The notes below the pieces were generated by a model that did no database searches, had not been told where the DNA came from, and saw only the letters and a program-made list of their open reading frames with translations. The translations under genes were made by a program, and so were the position numbers. A stretch of DNA of 64,000 bases. It comes from an uncultured Bacilli bacterium (GTDB lineage Bacteria > Bacillota_I > Bacilli_A > RF39 > UBA660). The DNA lies in contig CAKOYD010000005.1 in NCBI GenBank assembly GCA_934130545.1, forward strand, positions 35,558 to 99,557. The letters run 5' to 3'. Within the stretch, counting starts at the first letter, position 1. Each line of letters starts with the position of its first letter. Below are positions 7,840 through 17,030 of the stretch, in pieces.

Positions 7840-9631
7840 ATTTTCCATACACTTCACTATATAATTTCTTAAATTCTTCTATTGTATCATCAAACATCTT
7901 AATAGAGCCTTCAATAACTTTGCTATCTGATAAATCAACACCTGCTACTAGTAGGGAATCAAGTGGGCTCTTTGACTTACCACACTTTAAGAAATTAATA
8001 TAATCATTAACAGCATTCTCTTCGCCACTAAGTATTCTATTAACGATATAACAAGCTGCAGATAACCCTGTCGCATACTTATAAACATAGAAATTATAAT
8101 AGAAATGTGGTATTCTTTCCCATTCATATCTAATTTCATTATCTATAACTACATTATTACCAAAATACTTCTTATTAATATCATAATATTTATCACATAA
8201 TAAATCACTAGTTAATACTTCATCATTTTCTACCATATCATATATATCTTTTTCAAATTCTGCAAACATTGTTTGTCTATATATAGTTGCTCTAAATAGT
8301 TCCATTAATCTATTTAATATAAATAATTTTTCTTTCTTATCCGTACTATGTTTATACATATACTTAGAAAGTAATAATTCATTAACTGTTGAAGCTACTT
8401 CTGCAACAAAGATAGAATAATAACCATAAGGATAACTGTTAGCTTCTCTACTATAATGACTATGCATAGAATGTCCTGATTCATGAATTAATGTTGATAC
8501 ATCATCAAACTTATTTTGATAATTAAGCAATATATATGGATAACTATCATAGCATCCTCCTGAATAAGCACCTGTTCTCTTCCCTTTATTAGGATATATA
8601 TCTACCCATCTATCTATATAACCTTGTCTTAAAGTATTAACATAATCTTCTCCTAAAACACTAACTGTATCCAATACAATCTTCTTAGCTTCCTCAAAAT
8701 CATATTTCTTATCATAATCTACTACAATAGGAGTATATACATCATATAAATGTAATTCATCTAAACCTAATATATTCTTCTTTAAATCATAATATTTATA
8801 TACTACATCCATATGTTTATTAATAGTATCTACTAAATTATTATATACTGACATATTTAATTCATCATGATATAAAGATTCTTCCATAGCAGAACTATAT
8901 CCTCTGATTTTAGCACTTACAACATCTTCTTTAACATTACCATATAAAGTACTAGCAAAACTTTCTTTAAACTGTTTATAAGTTTTATATAAAGATTTAA
9001 ACGTACTCTTTCTAACATCACGATTCTTATCTTCAATATAAAGAGTATAATTACTATTATTAAGTTCTTGTTCTTTACCATCTACTATAATACTATCAAA
9101 AGATATATCAGCATCCTTAATCATCTCATAAGTATCATAATTATTACCTAACATCTTCCCTATCTTAGATAGTAATTCTTCTTCTTTATCAGATAAAGTA
9201 TATTTCTTATATCTAAATATATTTTCAAATACTCTCTCATAACCATTTAATCTCTTATCACTTAACATATCTTTAATAACACTATAATCTATCTTAAGTA
9301 AATTAGGTACTAAAAAGTAAGAATTATTACTATATAAATCATATAAATTACTAACTCTACCCTTTAAAGATAAACTATCACTATTAGTAGTATCTTCATC
9401 AAATAATAAACTAGAATAAGCACTTAATCTATCTAATACTCTTTCTATCTCATAGGACTTATCCATAACCTCTAATAAATTATTTTTATTAGTTAAATCA
9501 TAATCTTTATACTTAATAAAATCTTCTATTTCTTCTTTAACCATATCATAAGTATTATTAAACTCACTAACACTACTAAATAATTTACTTAAATCCCAAG
9601 TATCTTCTACTTTAACATCACTTCTATTCAT
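7838..9631 (-). CDS. pepF: Oligoendopeptidase F (M3 family)
   Basis: Cytoplasmic zinc peptidase that trims short peptides. About 597 residues, full length for the family. The zinc motif HESGH is near residue 383, and the third ligand is the glutamate of FVAEVAST 28 residues later. The N-terminus VEDTWDLSKLF is typical. The start is placed at the second ATG, nine bases after AAAGGAGG; the ATG two codons upstream is only three bases from that site. The gene start overlaps the 3' end of mrnC. Confidence 0.96.
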   Translation of the reverse strand: MNRSDVKVEDTWDLSKLFSSVSEFNNTYDMVKEEIEDFIKYKDYDLTNKNNLLEVMDKSYEIERVLDRLSAYSSLLFDEDTTNSDSLSLKGRVSNLYDLYSNNSYFLVPNLLKIDYSVIKDMLSDKRLNGYERVFENIFRYKKYTLSDKEEELLSKIGKMLGNNYDTYEMIKDADISFDSIIVDGKEQELNNSNYTLYIEDKNRDVRKSTFKSLYKTYKQFKESFASTLYGNVKEDVVSAKIRGYSSAMEESLYHDELNMSVYNNLVDTINKHMDVVYKYYDLKKNILGLDELHLYDVYTPIVVDYDKKYDFEEAKKIVLDTVSVLGEDYVNTLRQGYIDRWVDIYPNKGKRTGAYSGGCYDSYPYILLNYQNKFDDVSTLIHESGHSMHSHYSREANSYPYGYYSIFVAEVASTVNELLLSKYMYKHSTDKKEKLFILNRLMELFRATIYRQTMFAEFEKDIYDMVENDEVLTSDLLCDKYYDINKKYFGNNVVIDNEIRYEWERIPHFYYNFYVYKYATGLSAACYIVNRILSGEENAVNDYINFLKCGKSKSPLDSLLVAGVDLSDSKVIEGSIKMFDDTIEEFKKLYSEVYGK

Positions 9632-10010
9632 ATACATATTCCTCCTTTATAATATTCATAATCTCATCTAATCTATTAATATTCTTACTCAAATATAAAT
9701 ATCCTACTAAACACTCAAAACCTGTTGACTTCTTATAAGTTATTATATCTGTATTTTTAGGATGACTATCTCTTTTATAATTTCTTCCTCTTTTAACTAT
9801 ATTTACTTCTTCTTCACTTAAATAATTATTATTAACTAAATAATCTAATATCTTAGCTTGACTTTTCGCAGATACATATTTAATAGCCTCTTTTTGTAAA
9901 TCAACAACATATACTATTCCTTTACTAATTAAATATTCTCTAATATATACTTCATATACACTATCTCCTAAATAAGCTAAAGTAATAACATTTATACTAC
10001 CTATATTCAT
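9624..10010 (-). CDS. mrnC: Mini-ribonuclease 3
   Basis: Mini-III trims the ends of the 23S rRNA precursor. It is an RNase III catalytic domain without the double-stranded RNA-binding domain. The 128-residue protein has the LAYLGDSVYEVYIREYL signature, whose aspartate is catalytic, and the later GFECLVGYLYLS helix with its catalytic acid. The start is placed at ATG (MNIGS); an in-frame GTG sits three codons upstream. Confidence 0.93.
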   Translation of the reverse strand: MNIGSINVITLAYLGDSVYEVYIREYLISKGIVYVVDLQKEAIKYVSAKSQAKILDYLVNNNYLSEEEVNIVKRGRNYKRDSHPKNTDIITYKKSTGFECLVGYLYLSKNINRLDEIMNIIKEEYVYE

Positions 10011-10044
10011 ACTCACCACCCTATATCAATTGTACCACATATGC

Positions 10045-10079
10045 AAAAAGAACTCTATAGAAAATACTCTATAAAGTTC
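10045..10079 (-). terminator. Intrinsic terminator after the 10090-11916 surface gene
   Basis: Eleven-base arms (10069-10079 and 10050-10060, one G-U pair) are followed by five T on the minus strand, ten bases after the stop. Confidence 0.8.
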
Positions 10080-10089
10080 GATATAATAA

Positions 10090-11916
10090 TCAGCCTACTA
10101 TATAAGGCGACGCTGATGTACCATTGCCACTAGATAATACTGTGCCTTTCTTTAAGGATATTGAAGGTCTTACACCATTTGACCCTGTAACTTGAGTAGA
10201 GCCAAACCCTCCAGATGAATATAAATCGTATTTAAGAGCACTGTTGTAGTTGAAATTAAACGAAGACATTGTCCAATTACTAGTTTCATTATATAAATAA
10301 TATTTTGTATTATACCGTCCTACCATTCCACCTGCATAAGTCATTTCTTCAGCAGTAATCATACCTACTGGATATGTTAATGCTCCATTACCGTTATCTG
10401 TATTAACCGTAAACTTGTCTGTTTGTCTTGGACACACTAATGTAGGTTTTCCGTTTAATAATCTTTTATGGCTATTAAAATGCAACCATATATCATAATT
10501 ACTGTAATCTTTATTCCATCCACTGGTATCAAAATTATAATATGTTCGGTCATCACAAAAACCTGTATCTTCTAACTGTGATGTATAACTTGTCATATTA
10601 CTTTTATACCATATATCTATATTATTTTTAATGGTCGAATCTTTAACATTAATATTACCTTCAAACATTTCATTTAATAAATCAATTTGCTTTTTACCAT
10701 CTGTTAATGTAAAATAGTAAGCATATTTATCTACACTATAAATACCGTGTATATAACTTACACTTTGACAACTGGCACTTGAACTAAAGCAAGTATAATG
10801 ATATTTGCTAGTATAGTTACTATATTCAGTTCCCCAATTGCTTGGGCTGGTTAATGTTTTAGTATCTGTCAAAACATATTTACCTGTGGTTGCATCATAT
10901 GTGGCATCATTGCCAAATACAATATTCCCACTCAATGTTGTAATGTCCTTACTGTTTGCTGTATATACAGCGTTATACATATACCCTATATATGCTGGTG
11001 AATTATAACTTGTATTAAATTGAATATTGCCTATCGTAGTAGAACTGCCCGTGTTATTGCATTGCCCATTAGAAGGTACTCCATCATAAATTAGCTTTAC
11101 TCCACCTGTCTCTGTTGTTCTAACTATTCTCCAACAGAAGTTAGCAAATATAACATGATTATTATCTACTGCACCTCTGTAATAATATACTGGAACGTTG
11201 TTTTCTGTTGCAGTTGTTGTATATATTCCATTAGTCCCATCATCACTTGATTGTTTACCAAAATCTATTCTAGTATATTTATCAGCATTACTTTTAATTT
11301 GATAAAATAGTGTATTTGTACCATTACCATCTTCATAACCATAATCTATTGGTAAATTAGGGTTATTACTAGAAGTACCTTTCATATTAACTGATATACT
11401 GCCTGATAAGTTTTGCGTTTCTGTTTCATCTAACCATATATATAAGTAATATGTTTTAGTATAATTATTACCTGATTTAGTAATATTATCATAATCGTTC
11501 TTTATTAGCCATACTTCATCTCCAGCTGACTTATTCTTGAAACTACCACTTGCTACTATATTCTGAGTACAACTACTTGCATTAGTAGATAATACATATC
11601 GCATAGTTTCTCTTTGCAAGTCGCTACTCAATGTCGTAACATTAATCCCAACACTAAATGATACTTTACCACCAGAAGTATTAACTGCGCTTGCTTTAAT
11701 AGTTTTTCTTATGGCATAACTACTAGTACACTTGGCTGGCATAAAAGATACATTTTCATTCCCACCGCCATCAATAGTCATCGTTAAATTACCTGATTTA
11801 ATTTGAGTAATATTTGTTGCGGTCATGCTTGTAGTAAAATAAGCAAAAGTTCCTCCAATACCTAAAAATATTATTGATAAAGCAAATAATGTTATATATA
11901 ATTTCTTATCCTTCAT
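10090..11916 (-). CDS. Large surface protein with SipW-type signal peptide
   Basis: A 608-residue exported protein. The N-terminus has lysines, a hydrophobic stretch and GGTFAYFT, the pattern seen in TasA/camelysin-like proteins that are cleaved by the SipW class of signal peptidase. Residues about 30-180 are a Ser/Thr/Asn-rich beta-type region like TasA relatives. The rest is a conserved surface domain with FCWRIVRTTETGGVKLIYDG, several cysteines and aromatic-rich blocks, ending GVRPSISLKKGTVLSSGNG. I know this C-terminal pattern from surface proteins of uncultured low-GC gut Firmicutes, but no function is established. The ribosome site is AAAGGATG. There is no room for a promoter between its start and the upstream terminator (11941-11993), so expression must come through that terminator. 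Confidence 0.8.
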   Translation of the reverse strand: MKDKKLYITLFALSIIFLGIGGTFAYFTTSMTATNITQIKSGNLTMTIDGGGNENVSFMPAKCTSSYAIRKTIKASAVNTSGGKVSFSVGINVTTLSSDLQRETMRYVLSTNASSCTQNIVASGSFKNKSAGDEVWLIKNDYDNITKSGNNYTKTYYLYIWLDETETQNLSGSISVNMKGTSSNNPNLPIDYGYEDGNGTNTLFYQIKSNADKYTRIDFGKQSSDDGTNGIYTTTATENNVPVYYYRGAVDNNHVIFANFCWRIVRTTETGGVKLIYDGVPSNGQCNNTGSSTTIGNIQFNTSYNSPAYIGYMYNAVYTANSKDITTLSGNIVFGNDATYDATTGKYVLTDTKTLTSPSNWGTEYSNYTSKYHYTCFSSSASCQSVSYIHGIYSVDKYAYYFTLTDGKKQIDLLNEMFEGNINVKDSTIKNNIDIWYKSNMTSYTSQLEDTGFCDDRTYYNFDTSGWNKDYSNYDIWLHFNSHKRLLNGKPTLVCPRQTDKFTVNTDNGNGALTYPVGMITAEEMTYAGGMVGRYNTKYYLYNETSNWTMSSFNFNYNSALKYDLYSSGGFGSTQVTGSNGVRPSISLKKGTVLSSGNGTSASPYIVG

Positions 11917-11940
11917 AAACGTACATCCTTTCTTTGCAAT

Positions 11941-11993
11941 AAAAAAACTACGATAAAAAGAGTCTAATCTCTTAAACTCTCTGTATCGTAGTT
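11941..11993 (-). terminator. Strong intrinsic terminator inside the leader of the surface-protein gene
   Basis: In the minus-strand RNA, AACTACGATA (11984-11993) pairs perfectly with TATCGTAGTT (11946-11955). After a one-base mismatch a further seven-base stem continues (one G-U), with a 12-base loop. Five T (11941-11945) follow directly. It ends 25 bases before the ATG of the 608-residue protein and lies after a short leader ORF, which is the arrangement of a transcription attenuator. Confidence 0.75.
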
Positions 11994-12018
11994 ATTATCT
12001 TTTAAACAAACAAGTGTA

Positions 12019-12078
12019 TTATTTAGCCCCCCCCCCAAGTAAACTTAGAGTTAACATATTTTTATTAATTTTAACCAT
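12019..12078 (-). CDS. Leader peptide ORF with ten-G tract (19 residues)
   Basis: A short ORF starts with ATG nine bases after AAAGGAG and encodes MVKINKNMLTLSLLGGGAK, then TAA. The three glycines and the next alanine codon are written by an uninterrupted run of ten G (12027-12036), which stands out in this AT-rich sequence. With ten G, as here, translation stops 25 bases before the terminator hairpin. With nine G the frame would continue to a TAG at 11964-11966, giving 37 residues and covering the 5' half of the hairpin. With eleven G it would stop immediately after the tract. The ORF and ribosome site are visible; that the peptide is made is inferred. Confidence 0.55.
   Translation of the reverse strand: MVKINKNMLTLSLLGGGAK
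12027..12036 (-). repeat. Homopolymeric G10 tract (candidate slippage site)
   Basis: Ten consecutive G on the minus strand inside a short leader ORF. Runs of this kind change length by polymerase slippage in phase-variable genes of other bacteria. It is the only long G or C run I saw in the window. The run length could also be a sequencing or assembly estimate. Confidence 0.7.
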
Positions 12079-12145
12079 AATTATTAACTCCTTTCTACTT
12101 AGGAAGAAATACTTTATTTGTTTATTTTCTTACCATAATTAAATT

Positions 12146-12212
12146 GATTCCATTAACTTAACTGTGTCATTACTTAATCTTGACATATTATTATAAATAA
12201 ACATATGGAATC
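12146..12212 (-). other. Nested inverted repeats in the surface-protein leader
   Basis: Eight-base perfect arms (12146-12153 and 12205-12212) enclose a five-base stem (12165-12169 and 12181-12185). They lie between the promoter and the leader ORF, so the 5' part of this roughly 315-base leader is probably folded. No known riboswitch was recognised. Confidence 0.45.
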
Positions 12213-12238
12213 TACTTTATATATTTATCTACTATTAA

Positions 12239-12267
12239 AGTATAGCACACCTATATCTATTTGTCAT
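12239..12267 (-). promoter_or_regulatory. Sigma-A promoter of the leader ORF and surface-protein gene
   Basis: ATGACA (12262-12267), 17-base spacer, TATACT (12239-12244) preceded by TGC. Transcription would begin near 12232, giving a leader of about 315 bases before the 608-residue protein. It lies directly after the nifJ stop. Confidence 0.75.
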
Positions 12268-12283
12268 TACTTTTTTATTATAA

Positions 12284-15200
12284 TTATTTATCACCACTTA
12301 AACTCTTATAATAATTATATCTATCTATTGCCCATTCTTTTTGTTTCTCTAATAATTCATTAGCCTCATCTTTATTTACTAATTTTAAACTAGCATATCT
12401 ATTCTCTGTCATTAAGAATTCATCATATTTATTAAAGTCAACATCATAACTATCAAATGTAAATTTCTTAGTACTAGGATTATATCTAAAACATAATGAA
12501 TAACCACATTCTCCCGCTAAACGAGCATTATCAATACTATGTTCCATACCAGTCTTTATTCCATGTTCAATACATGGGGCATAAGCAATAACTAAAGATG
12601 GTCCATTATATAAAGATGCTTCTTTTAATACTTTTAAATATTGTTCTTTATTATAGCCAAGATTAACTGATGCTACATATACATGAGGATAACACATAGC
12701 CATTCTTGCTAAATCTTTCTTATAATTAGTCTTACCTGTTGATGTAAATGATGCAATAGAACCTATATTACTAGACTTTGAAGATTGCCCTCCAGTATTG
12801 GAATATACTTCAGTATCAAGTACTAATATATTAACATTATTATTAGTACTAATAACATGGTCAATCCCACCATATCCAATATCATAAGCAAATCCATCTC
12901 CCCCAATTATCCACATAGATTTAGGTACAATATAATCTTTTAATTCTTTTAAGAATGGATGCCTATCATAATCAATACTATTGTATACTTCTAAACAAGT
13001 ATCATAATCATCAAACTTATCTAAACACTTACTAAATAATTCATCTTTATTCTCTTCCATATATTTACGAATCTTATTTCTCTTTAAATCAATACCTAGT
13101 TTAATACCTAATCCATATTCAGCATTATCTTCAAATAAAGAACTTGCCCAAGGAACAGAATAAGGTGTTGATGGTGAACTAGCACCATATATTGAAGAAC
13201 ATCCTGTTGCATTAGCAATAATTAAATTATTATTAAACATCTGTGTTAAGTTCTTAATATAAGCTGTCTCTCCACAACCGGCACATGCTCCACTAAACTC
13301 AAACTTTGGCTGAACAAATCCTAAAGACTTAACATTAACAAACTTCCCACATTCATTTAAATTATTGTTAACTAAATAATCAAACTTATCTTGTTTAAAC
13401 TCATTTCGATCATAATGTTTCATCATTAGTGCTTTATTGCCTAACTTACCCGGACATACATTAGCGCATAATCCACAGCCGGTACAATCTTTATAAGATA
13501 CGCTAATTGTATATTTCTTGTCTCTTGGTATAATAGAATCTATGCCATTTACTTGATTATTATCTTTATCCACTAAGAAAGGTCGAATAACAGCATGTGG
13601 ACAAACAAAAGCACATTGATTACATTGAATACAATTTTCCGGTATCCACATAGGAACATTTTCAGCAATATCCCTTTTCTCATACTTAGTATTACCGCCC
13701 TTAACAACACCATCTTTTTTATCTAAGAAAGCACTAACAGGTAGCTCATCACCCTTAAGAAGACCTATCATTTCATCAAATGACTTATCAGTATCTTCTT
13801 CATACTTAAGTTTTATCCAATCTTTATCTACTTTAACTTCATTTAGATGTGAAAGACTCTTATCCACAACTCTGTTGTTAACTTCTACTATATCAGTACC
13901 TTTATGACCAAATCTCTTTTCATTTTGCTTTTTCATAATATTAGCTATATCTTCATCATTAATTAAACCAATAATATTAAATATACATCTTTCCATACAA
14001 GTACTAATCTTATTCTTTAAACCAAGTTCATTAACTAACTTATAAGCATCTATTGTATATAACTTAATATTCTTTAAAGCCATTAAATGCTTAACTTTAT
14101 TAGGTAAACTATTTACTAAATCAGTATCACTTAAACTAGTATTTAAAATAAGTGTAGCATTATCTTTTACTTTATCTAAAATATTATATTTGTATATATA
14201 ACTATCTTTAGATATAACTATTAAACTAGGATTATCTACATAATAAGAAGATTTAATCTCATCTTTAGATATTCTTATATGACTCCTAGTAACACCACCA
14301 CTCTTTTTAGAATCATATTGAAAATATCCCTGTACATAGTAATCAGTATTATCTCCAATAATCTTTATAATATCTTTAGAAGTAGATACCATTCCATCAG
14401 AACCATATCCATATATTAAGAACTCAACTATATCATTAGGTAAATGAAAATCATAATTAACAGGTATTGATAAATGACTAACATCATCATTGATTCCTAC
14501 TGTAAAGTTATGATGTAAATTACCTAACTCCATACTATCATAAATTGCTTTTATACAAGCGGGATTAGTATTTTTAGAAGACAAACCATATCTACCACCA
14601 ACTATATTAATATCTCTATCTTTTAAAGCTGCTACAACATCTAAATATAATGGTTCTCCAATAGCAGCACTCTCTTTAGTTCTATCTAATACAGCAATAT
14701 TCTTAACACTCTTAGGTAATACATTAAGTAAATACTTACTACTAAATGGTCGATATAAATGAACTTCTATTAATCCATACTTTTTGCCTAAACTATTTAA
14801 ATAATTAATAGTTTCTTTAATAGTTTCACAAACACTACCCATAGCCACTATCACATCAGTAGCATCCTCTGCACCATAATAATTAAATGGTTTATAATCA
14901 CTACCTACTATGGTATTTATCTTCATCATATAATCATTAACTATATCACTAACTTTAGCATAGTCATTATTTCTACTCTCCATATTTTGAAAATAAATAT
15001 CATCATTTTGTGCCGTACCACGAGTATTAACTTTATCATTAGCCATAGCTCTATCTCTAAACTTAGCCAAAGCTTCTTGATTAATTAATTCTTTAACTTT
15101 ATCCATATCAATTAACTTAACTTTATTTATTTCATGACTAGTTCTAAAACCATCAAAGAAATGAATAAAAGGAAGAATAGACTCTATTGCTGATAAATGT

Positions 15201-15667
15201 GTAATACTAGCCATATGATAAGCTTCACTAACCGAAGAAGAAGCAAGCATACAAACTCCAGTCATTCTAGTAGCATAAACATCTTGATGATCCCCAAATA
15301 TAGATAAAGCATGAGTTGATAAACTTCTAGCCGCTACATGTAATACTGCCGGAAGCATCTCTCCTGATAATTTATATAAAGTAGGAATCATTAATAATAA
15401 TCCCTGACTAGCTGTAAAAGTACTAGCAAGTATACCAGACTGTAAAGCGCCATGAATAACACCGGCTGCTCCAGCTTCGGACTGCATCTCTACAACCTTA
15501 ACCCTATTTCCCCAAAAATTTTCTTCTCCATTACCGGCCATTGTATCAATTTTCTCCGCCATAGGAGAAGAAGGAGTAATAGGATATATTCCACATAATT
15601 CACTAAACTTATATGCTACACTACTAACTGCCTCATTCGCATCCATTGTTTTATATTTACTATTCAT
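12284..15667 (-). CDS. nifJ: Pyruvate:ferredoxin (flavodoxin) oxidoreductase
   Basis: Single-chain PFOR that oxidises pyruvate to acetyl-CoA and CO2 while reducing ferredoxin. The 1127 residues follow the expected order: an N-terminal alpha domain with GIYPITPSSPM, a gamma domain near 420-600, two 4Fe-4S motifs (CIQCNQCAFVCP near 676 and CTGCGLCANVCPG near 727), and the thiamine-diphosphate domain with GACAGCGETAY near 792 and IGGDGFAYDIGYGG. It is slightly shorter than the usual 1170-1190 residues but keeps all motifs. The enzyme implies anaerobic metabolism. Confidence 0.98.
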   Translation of the reverse strand: MNSKYKTMDANEAVSSVAYKFSELCGIYPITPSSPMAEKIDTMAGNGEENFWGNRVKVVEMQSEAGAAGVIHGALQSGILASTFTASQGLLLMIPTLYKLSGEMLPAVLHVAARSLSTHALSIFGDHQDVYATRMTGVCMLASSSVSEAYHMASITHLSAIESILPFIHFFDGFRTSHEINKVKLIDMDKVKELINQEALAKFRDRAMANDKVNTRGTAQNDDIYFQNMESRNNDYAKVSDIVNDYMMKINTIVGSDYKPFNYYGAEDATDVIVAMGSVCETIKETINYLNSLGKKYGLIEVHLYRPFSSKYLLNVLPKSVKNIAVLDRTKESAAIGEPLYLDVVAALKDRDINIVGGRYGLSSKNTNPACIKAIYDSMELGNLHHNFTVGINDDVSHLSIPVNYDFHLPNDIVEFLIYGYGSDGMVSTSKDIIKIIGDNTDYYVQGYFQYDSKKSGGVTRSHIRISKDEIKSSYYVDNPSLIVISKDSYIYKYNILDKVKDNATLILNTSLSDTDLVNSLPNKVKHLMALKNIKLYTIDAYKLVNELGLKNKISTCMERCIFNIIGLINDEDIANIMKKQNEKRFGHKGTDIVEVNNRVVDKSLSHLNEVKVDKDWIKLKYEEDTDKSFDEMIGLLKGDELPVSAFLDKKDGVVKGGNTKYEKRDIAENVPMWIPENCIQCNQCAFVCPHAVIRPFLVDKDNNQVNGIDSIIPRDKKYTISVSYKDCTGCGLCANVCPGKLGNKALMMKHYDRNEFKQDKFDYLVNNNLNECGKFVNVKSLGFVQPKFEFSGACAGCGETAYIKNLTQMFNNNLIIANATGCSSIYGASSPSTPYSVPWASSLFEDNAEYGLGIKLGIDLKRNKIRKYMEENKDELFSKCLDKFDDYDTCLEVYNSIDYDRHPFLKELKDYIVPKSMWIIGGDGFAYDIGYGGIDHVISTNNNVNILVLDTEVYSNTGGQSSKSSNIGSIASFTSTGKTNYKKDLARMAMCYPHVYVASVNLGYNKEQYLKVLKEASLYNGPSLVIAYAPCIEHGIKTGMEHSIDNARLAGECGYSLCFRYNPSTKKFTFDSYDVDFNKYDEFLMTENRYASLKLVNKDEANELLEKQKEWAIDRYNYYKSLSGDK

Positions 15668-15722
15668 AATCTCGCCACCTTATTTTAATTATATAACCTT
15701 ACATTCATTTTTACAACAAACA

Positions 15723-16334
15723 CTAATTATTACTTAATACTAATTTTCTACAATAACCCTCTACTTTATCACCTATATTTATCTTCATAAGCTTACTAAC
15801 TTCATTATCACTTATATCATAATAATTACTAAATAATCTAACATTACCATTAGTATACACCACAATATAAGTATTATCATCTAAATAATAAGTACCTAAA
15901 ACATCTTTTATTTCTTTATCTTTATAACTAAATAAAGAATAATATTTCTTATAAATACCTAGAATATATCTAATAACATCCTTGTTTTCATTTACAAAAT
16001 TACTAATTAAATATAATTCGTTCATACCAGTATTATATACACTAAATAATATGTTACCATTACTATCTAAATATATATCTACATTATTAATACAAAGTAC
16101 TGACCTTTGATATTTATATACTTTATCTCCACTATCATATACTAAACTATGTCTAAACTCTAAATCATATGTAATAGGACTTAAATCATCATATAACTTA
16201 TCTATTAGAATGCTTAAATCACTTAATTCTCTAAAATTATTTATAAACATATGATATATACCATCCAAACTAACATAGTTTTTATCACATTCATTACCTT
16301 TTATAAAATCATCTATAACTAACTGACCACTCAT
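15723..16334 (-). CDS. Hypothetical protein
   Basis: I do not recognise this protein. The start is placed at MSGQLVIDDF, after a GGAG site; an upstream in-frame extension of 13 residues is possible but has no ribosome site. The 203 residues are rich in Tyr, Asn and Asp, with no signal peptide, membrane segment or obvious motif. It lies 15 bases after the next downstream lipoprotein-gene terminator region and upstream of that gene in transcription, so the two may be co-expressed. Confidence 0.6.
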   Translation of the reverse strand: MSGQLVIDDFIKGNECDKNYVSLDGIYHMFINNFRELSDLSILIDKLYDDLSPITYDLEFRHSLVYDSGDKVYKYQRSVLCINNVDIYLDSNGNILFSVYNTGMNELYLISNFVNENKDVIRYILGIYKKYYSLFSYKDKEIKDVLGTYYLDDNTYIVVYTNGNVRLFSNYYDISDNEVSKLMKINIGDKVEGYCRKLVLSNN

Positions 16335-16372
16335 ACTACACACTCCATTATAAATATAACACAAATTGTACA

Positions 16373-16404
16373 TAAAAAAAAGACTTAACTATTTACAAGT
16401 TAAG
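16373..16404 (-). terminator. Intrinsic terminator overlapping the lipoprotein-gene stop
   Basis: CTTAACT and AGTTAAG arms (16384-16390 and 16398-16404) with a seven-base loop are followed by eight or nine T on the minus strand. The stop codon at 16389 sits within the hairpin. It separates the lipoprotein gene from the 15723-16334 gene downstream. Confidence 0.75.
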
Positions 16405-16961
16405 CCAGCATCAGTATAATTACTTCTTAATGTTGTATAATCTCTATCTAAATTAAACAATACTAAGTTATTATCTGATAATTTATCCATATCAATTGTA
16501 TAAACAACTTTATATTGAGTAGCTGAAGTTGTTATAACATCATAAGTAATACCCTCAATATTATCATATCTTGCTTGTGCTAATTTATGTTTATCACTCA
16601 AACCTGATATATCATATATTGTATCAACAGTTTCTCCTACTATTGTATCTATAACTTTACCAACAACACCATCAATAACCTCAGGTTTCTCATTTTTAGT
16701 ATCCTTATCAGAAGTAGTACCATCAGTTCCTGTACCAACACCATCAGTATGATTATCATCAGCATCTACTGGTTTATTATAATCATATGTAATAATTACT
16801 TTTCTAACTTTATTATCTTTATCATAATCAATATCATAACTCATTTTATTAGTAATGCCATTAGTAGTAATATCCGTTGTACAAGTAGTCATTTTCATGT
16901 CTTTAGTACCACAACCAGTAAGAAGAACTATTAAACACATAAATAATACTAATTTCTTCAT
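16389..16961 (-). CDS. Predicted lipoprotein
   Basis: A 190-residue exported lipoprotein of unknown function. MKKLVLFMCLIVLLTGCGTK is a clear lipoprotein signal with lipobox LTGC; the cysteine at residue 17 would be lipidated and anchored on the outer face of the membrane. Residues about 65-90 form a Gly/Thr/Asp-rich linker, and the remainder is soluble. The YDIDYDKDNKVRKVIITYDY pattern resembles small lipoproteins of uncultured Firmicutes. Confidence 0.8.
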   Translation of the reverse strand: MKKLVLFMCLIVLLTGCGTKDMKMTTCTTDITTNGITNKMSYDIDYDKDNKVRKVIITYDYNKPVDADDNHTDGVGTGTDGTTSDKDTKNEKPEVIDGVVGKVIDTIVGETVDTIYDISGLSDKHKLAQARYDNIEGITYDVITTSATQYKVVYTIDMDKLSDNNLVLFNLDRDYTTLRSNYTDAGLTCK

Positions 16962-17030
16962 ATTTCCCTCCTATTCATTAATAATATAGTCAAAATATAT
17001 TAATTTATAAATAGAAAGTTTTACCATTTT

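Noticed and set aside
12027..12036. G10 run as a plain sequencing error
   Set aside because: It cannot be excluded, but it lies exactly in a leader ORF before a terminator, so it is kept as a finding with this caveat.
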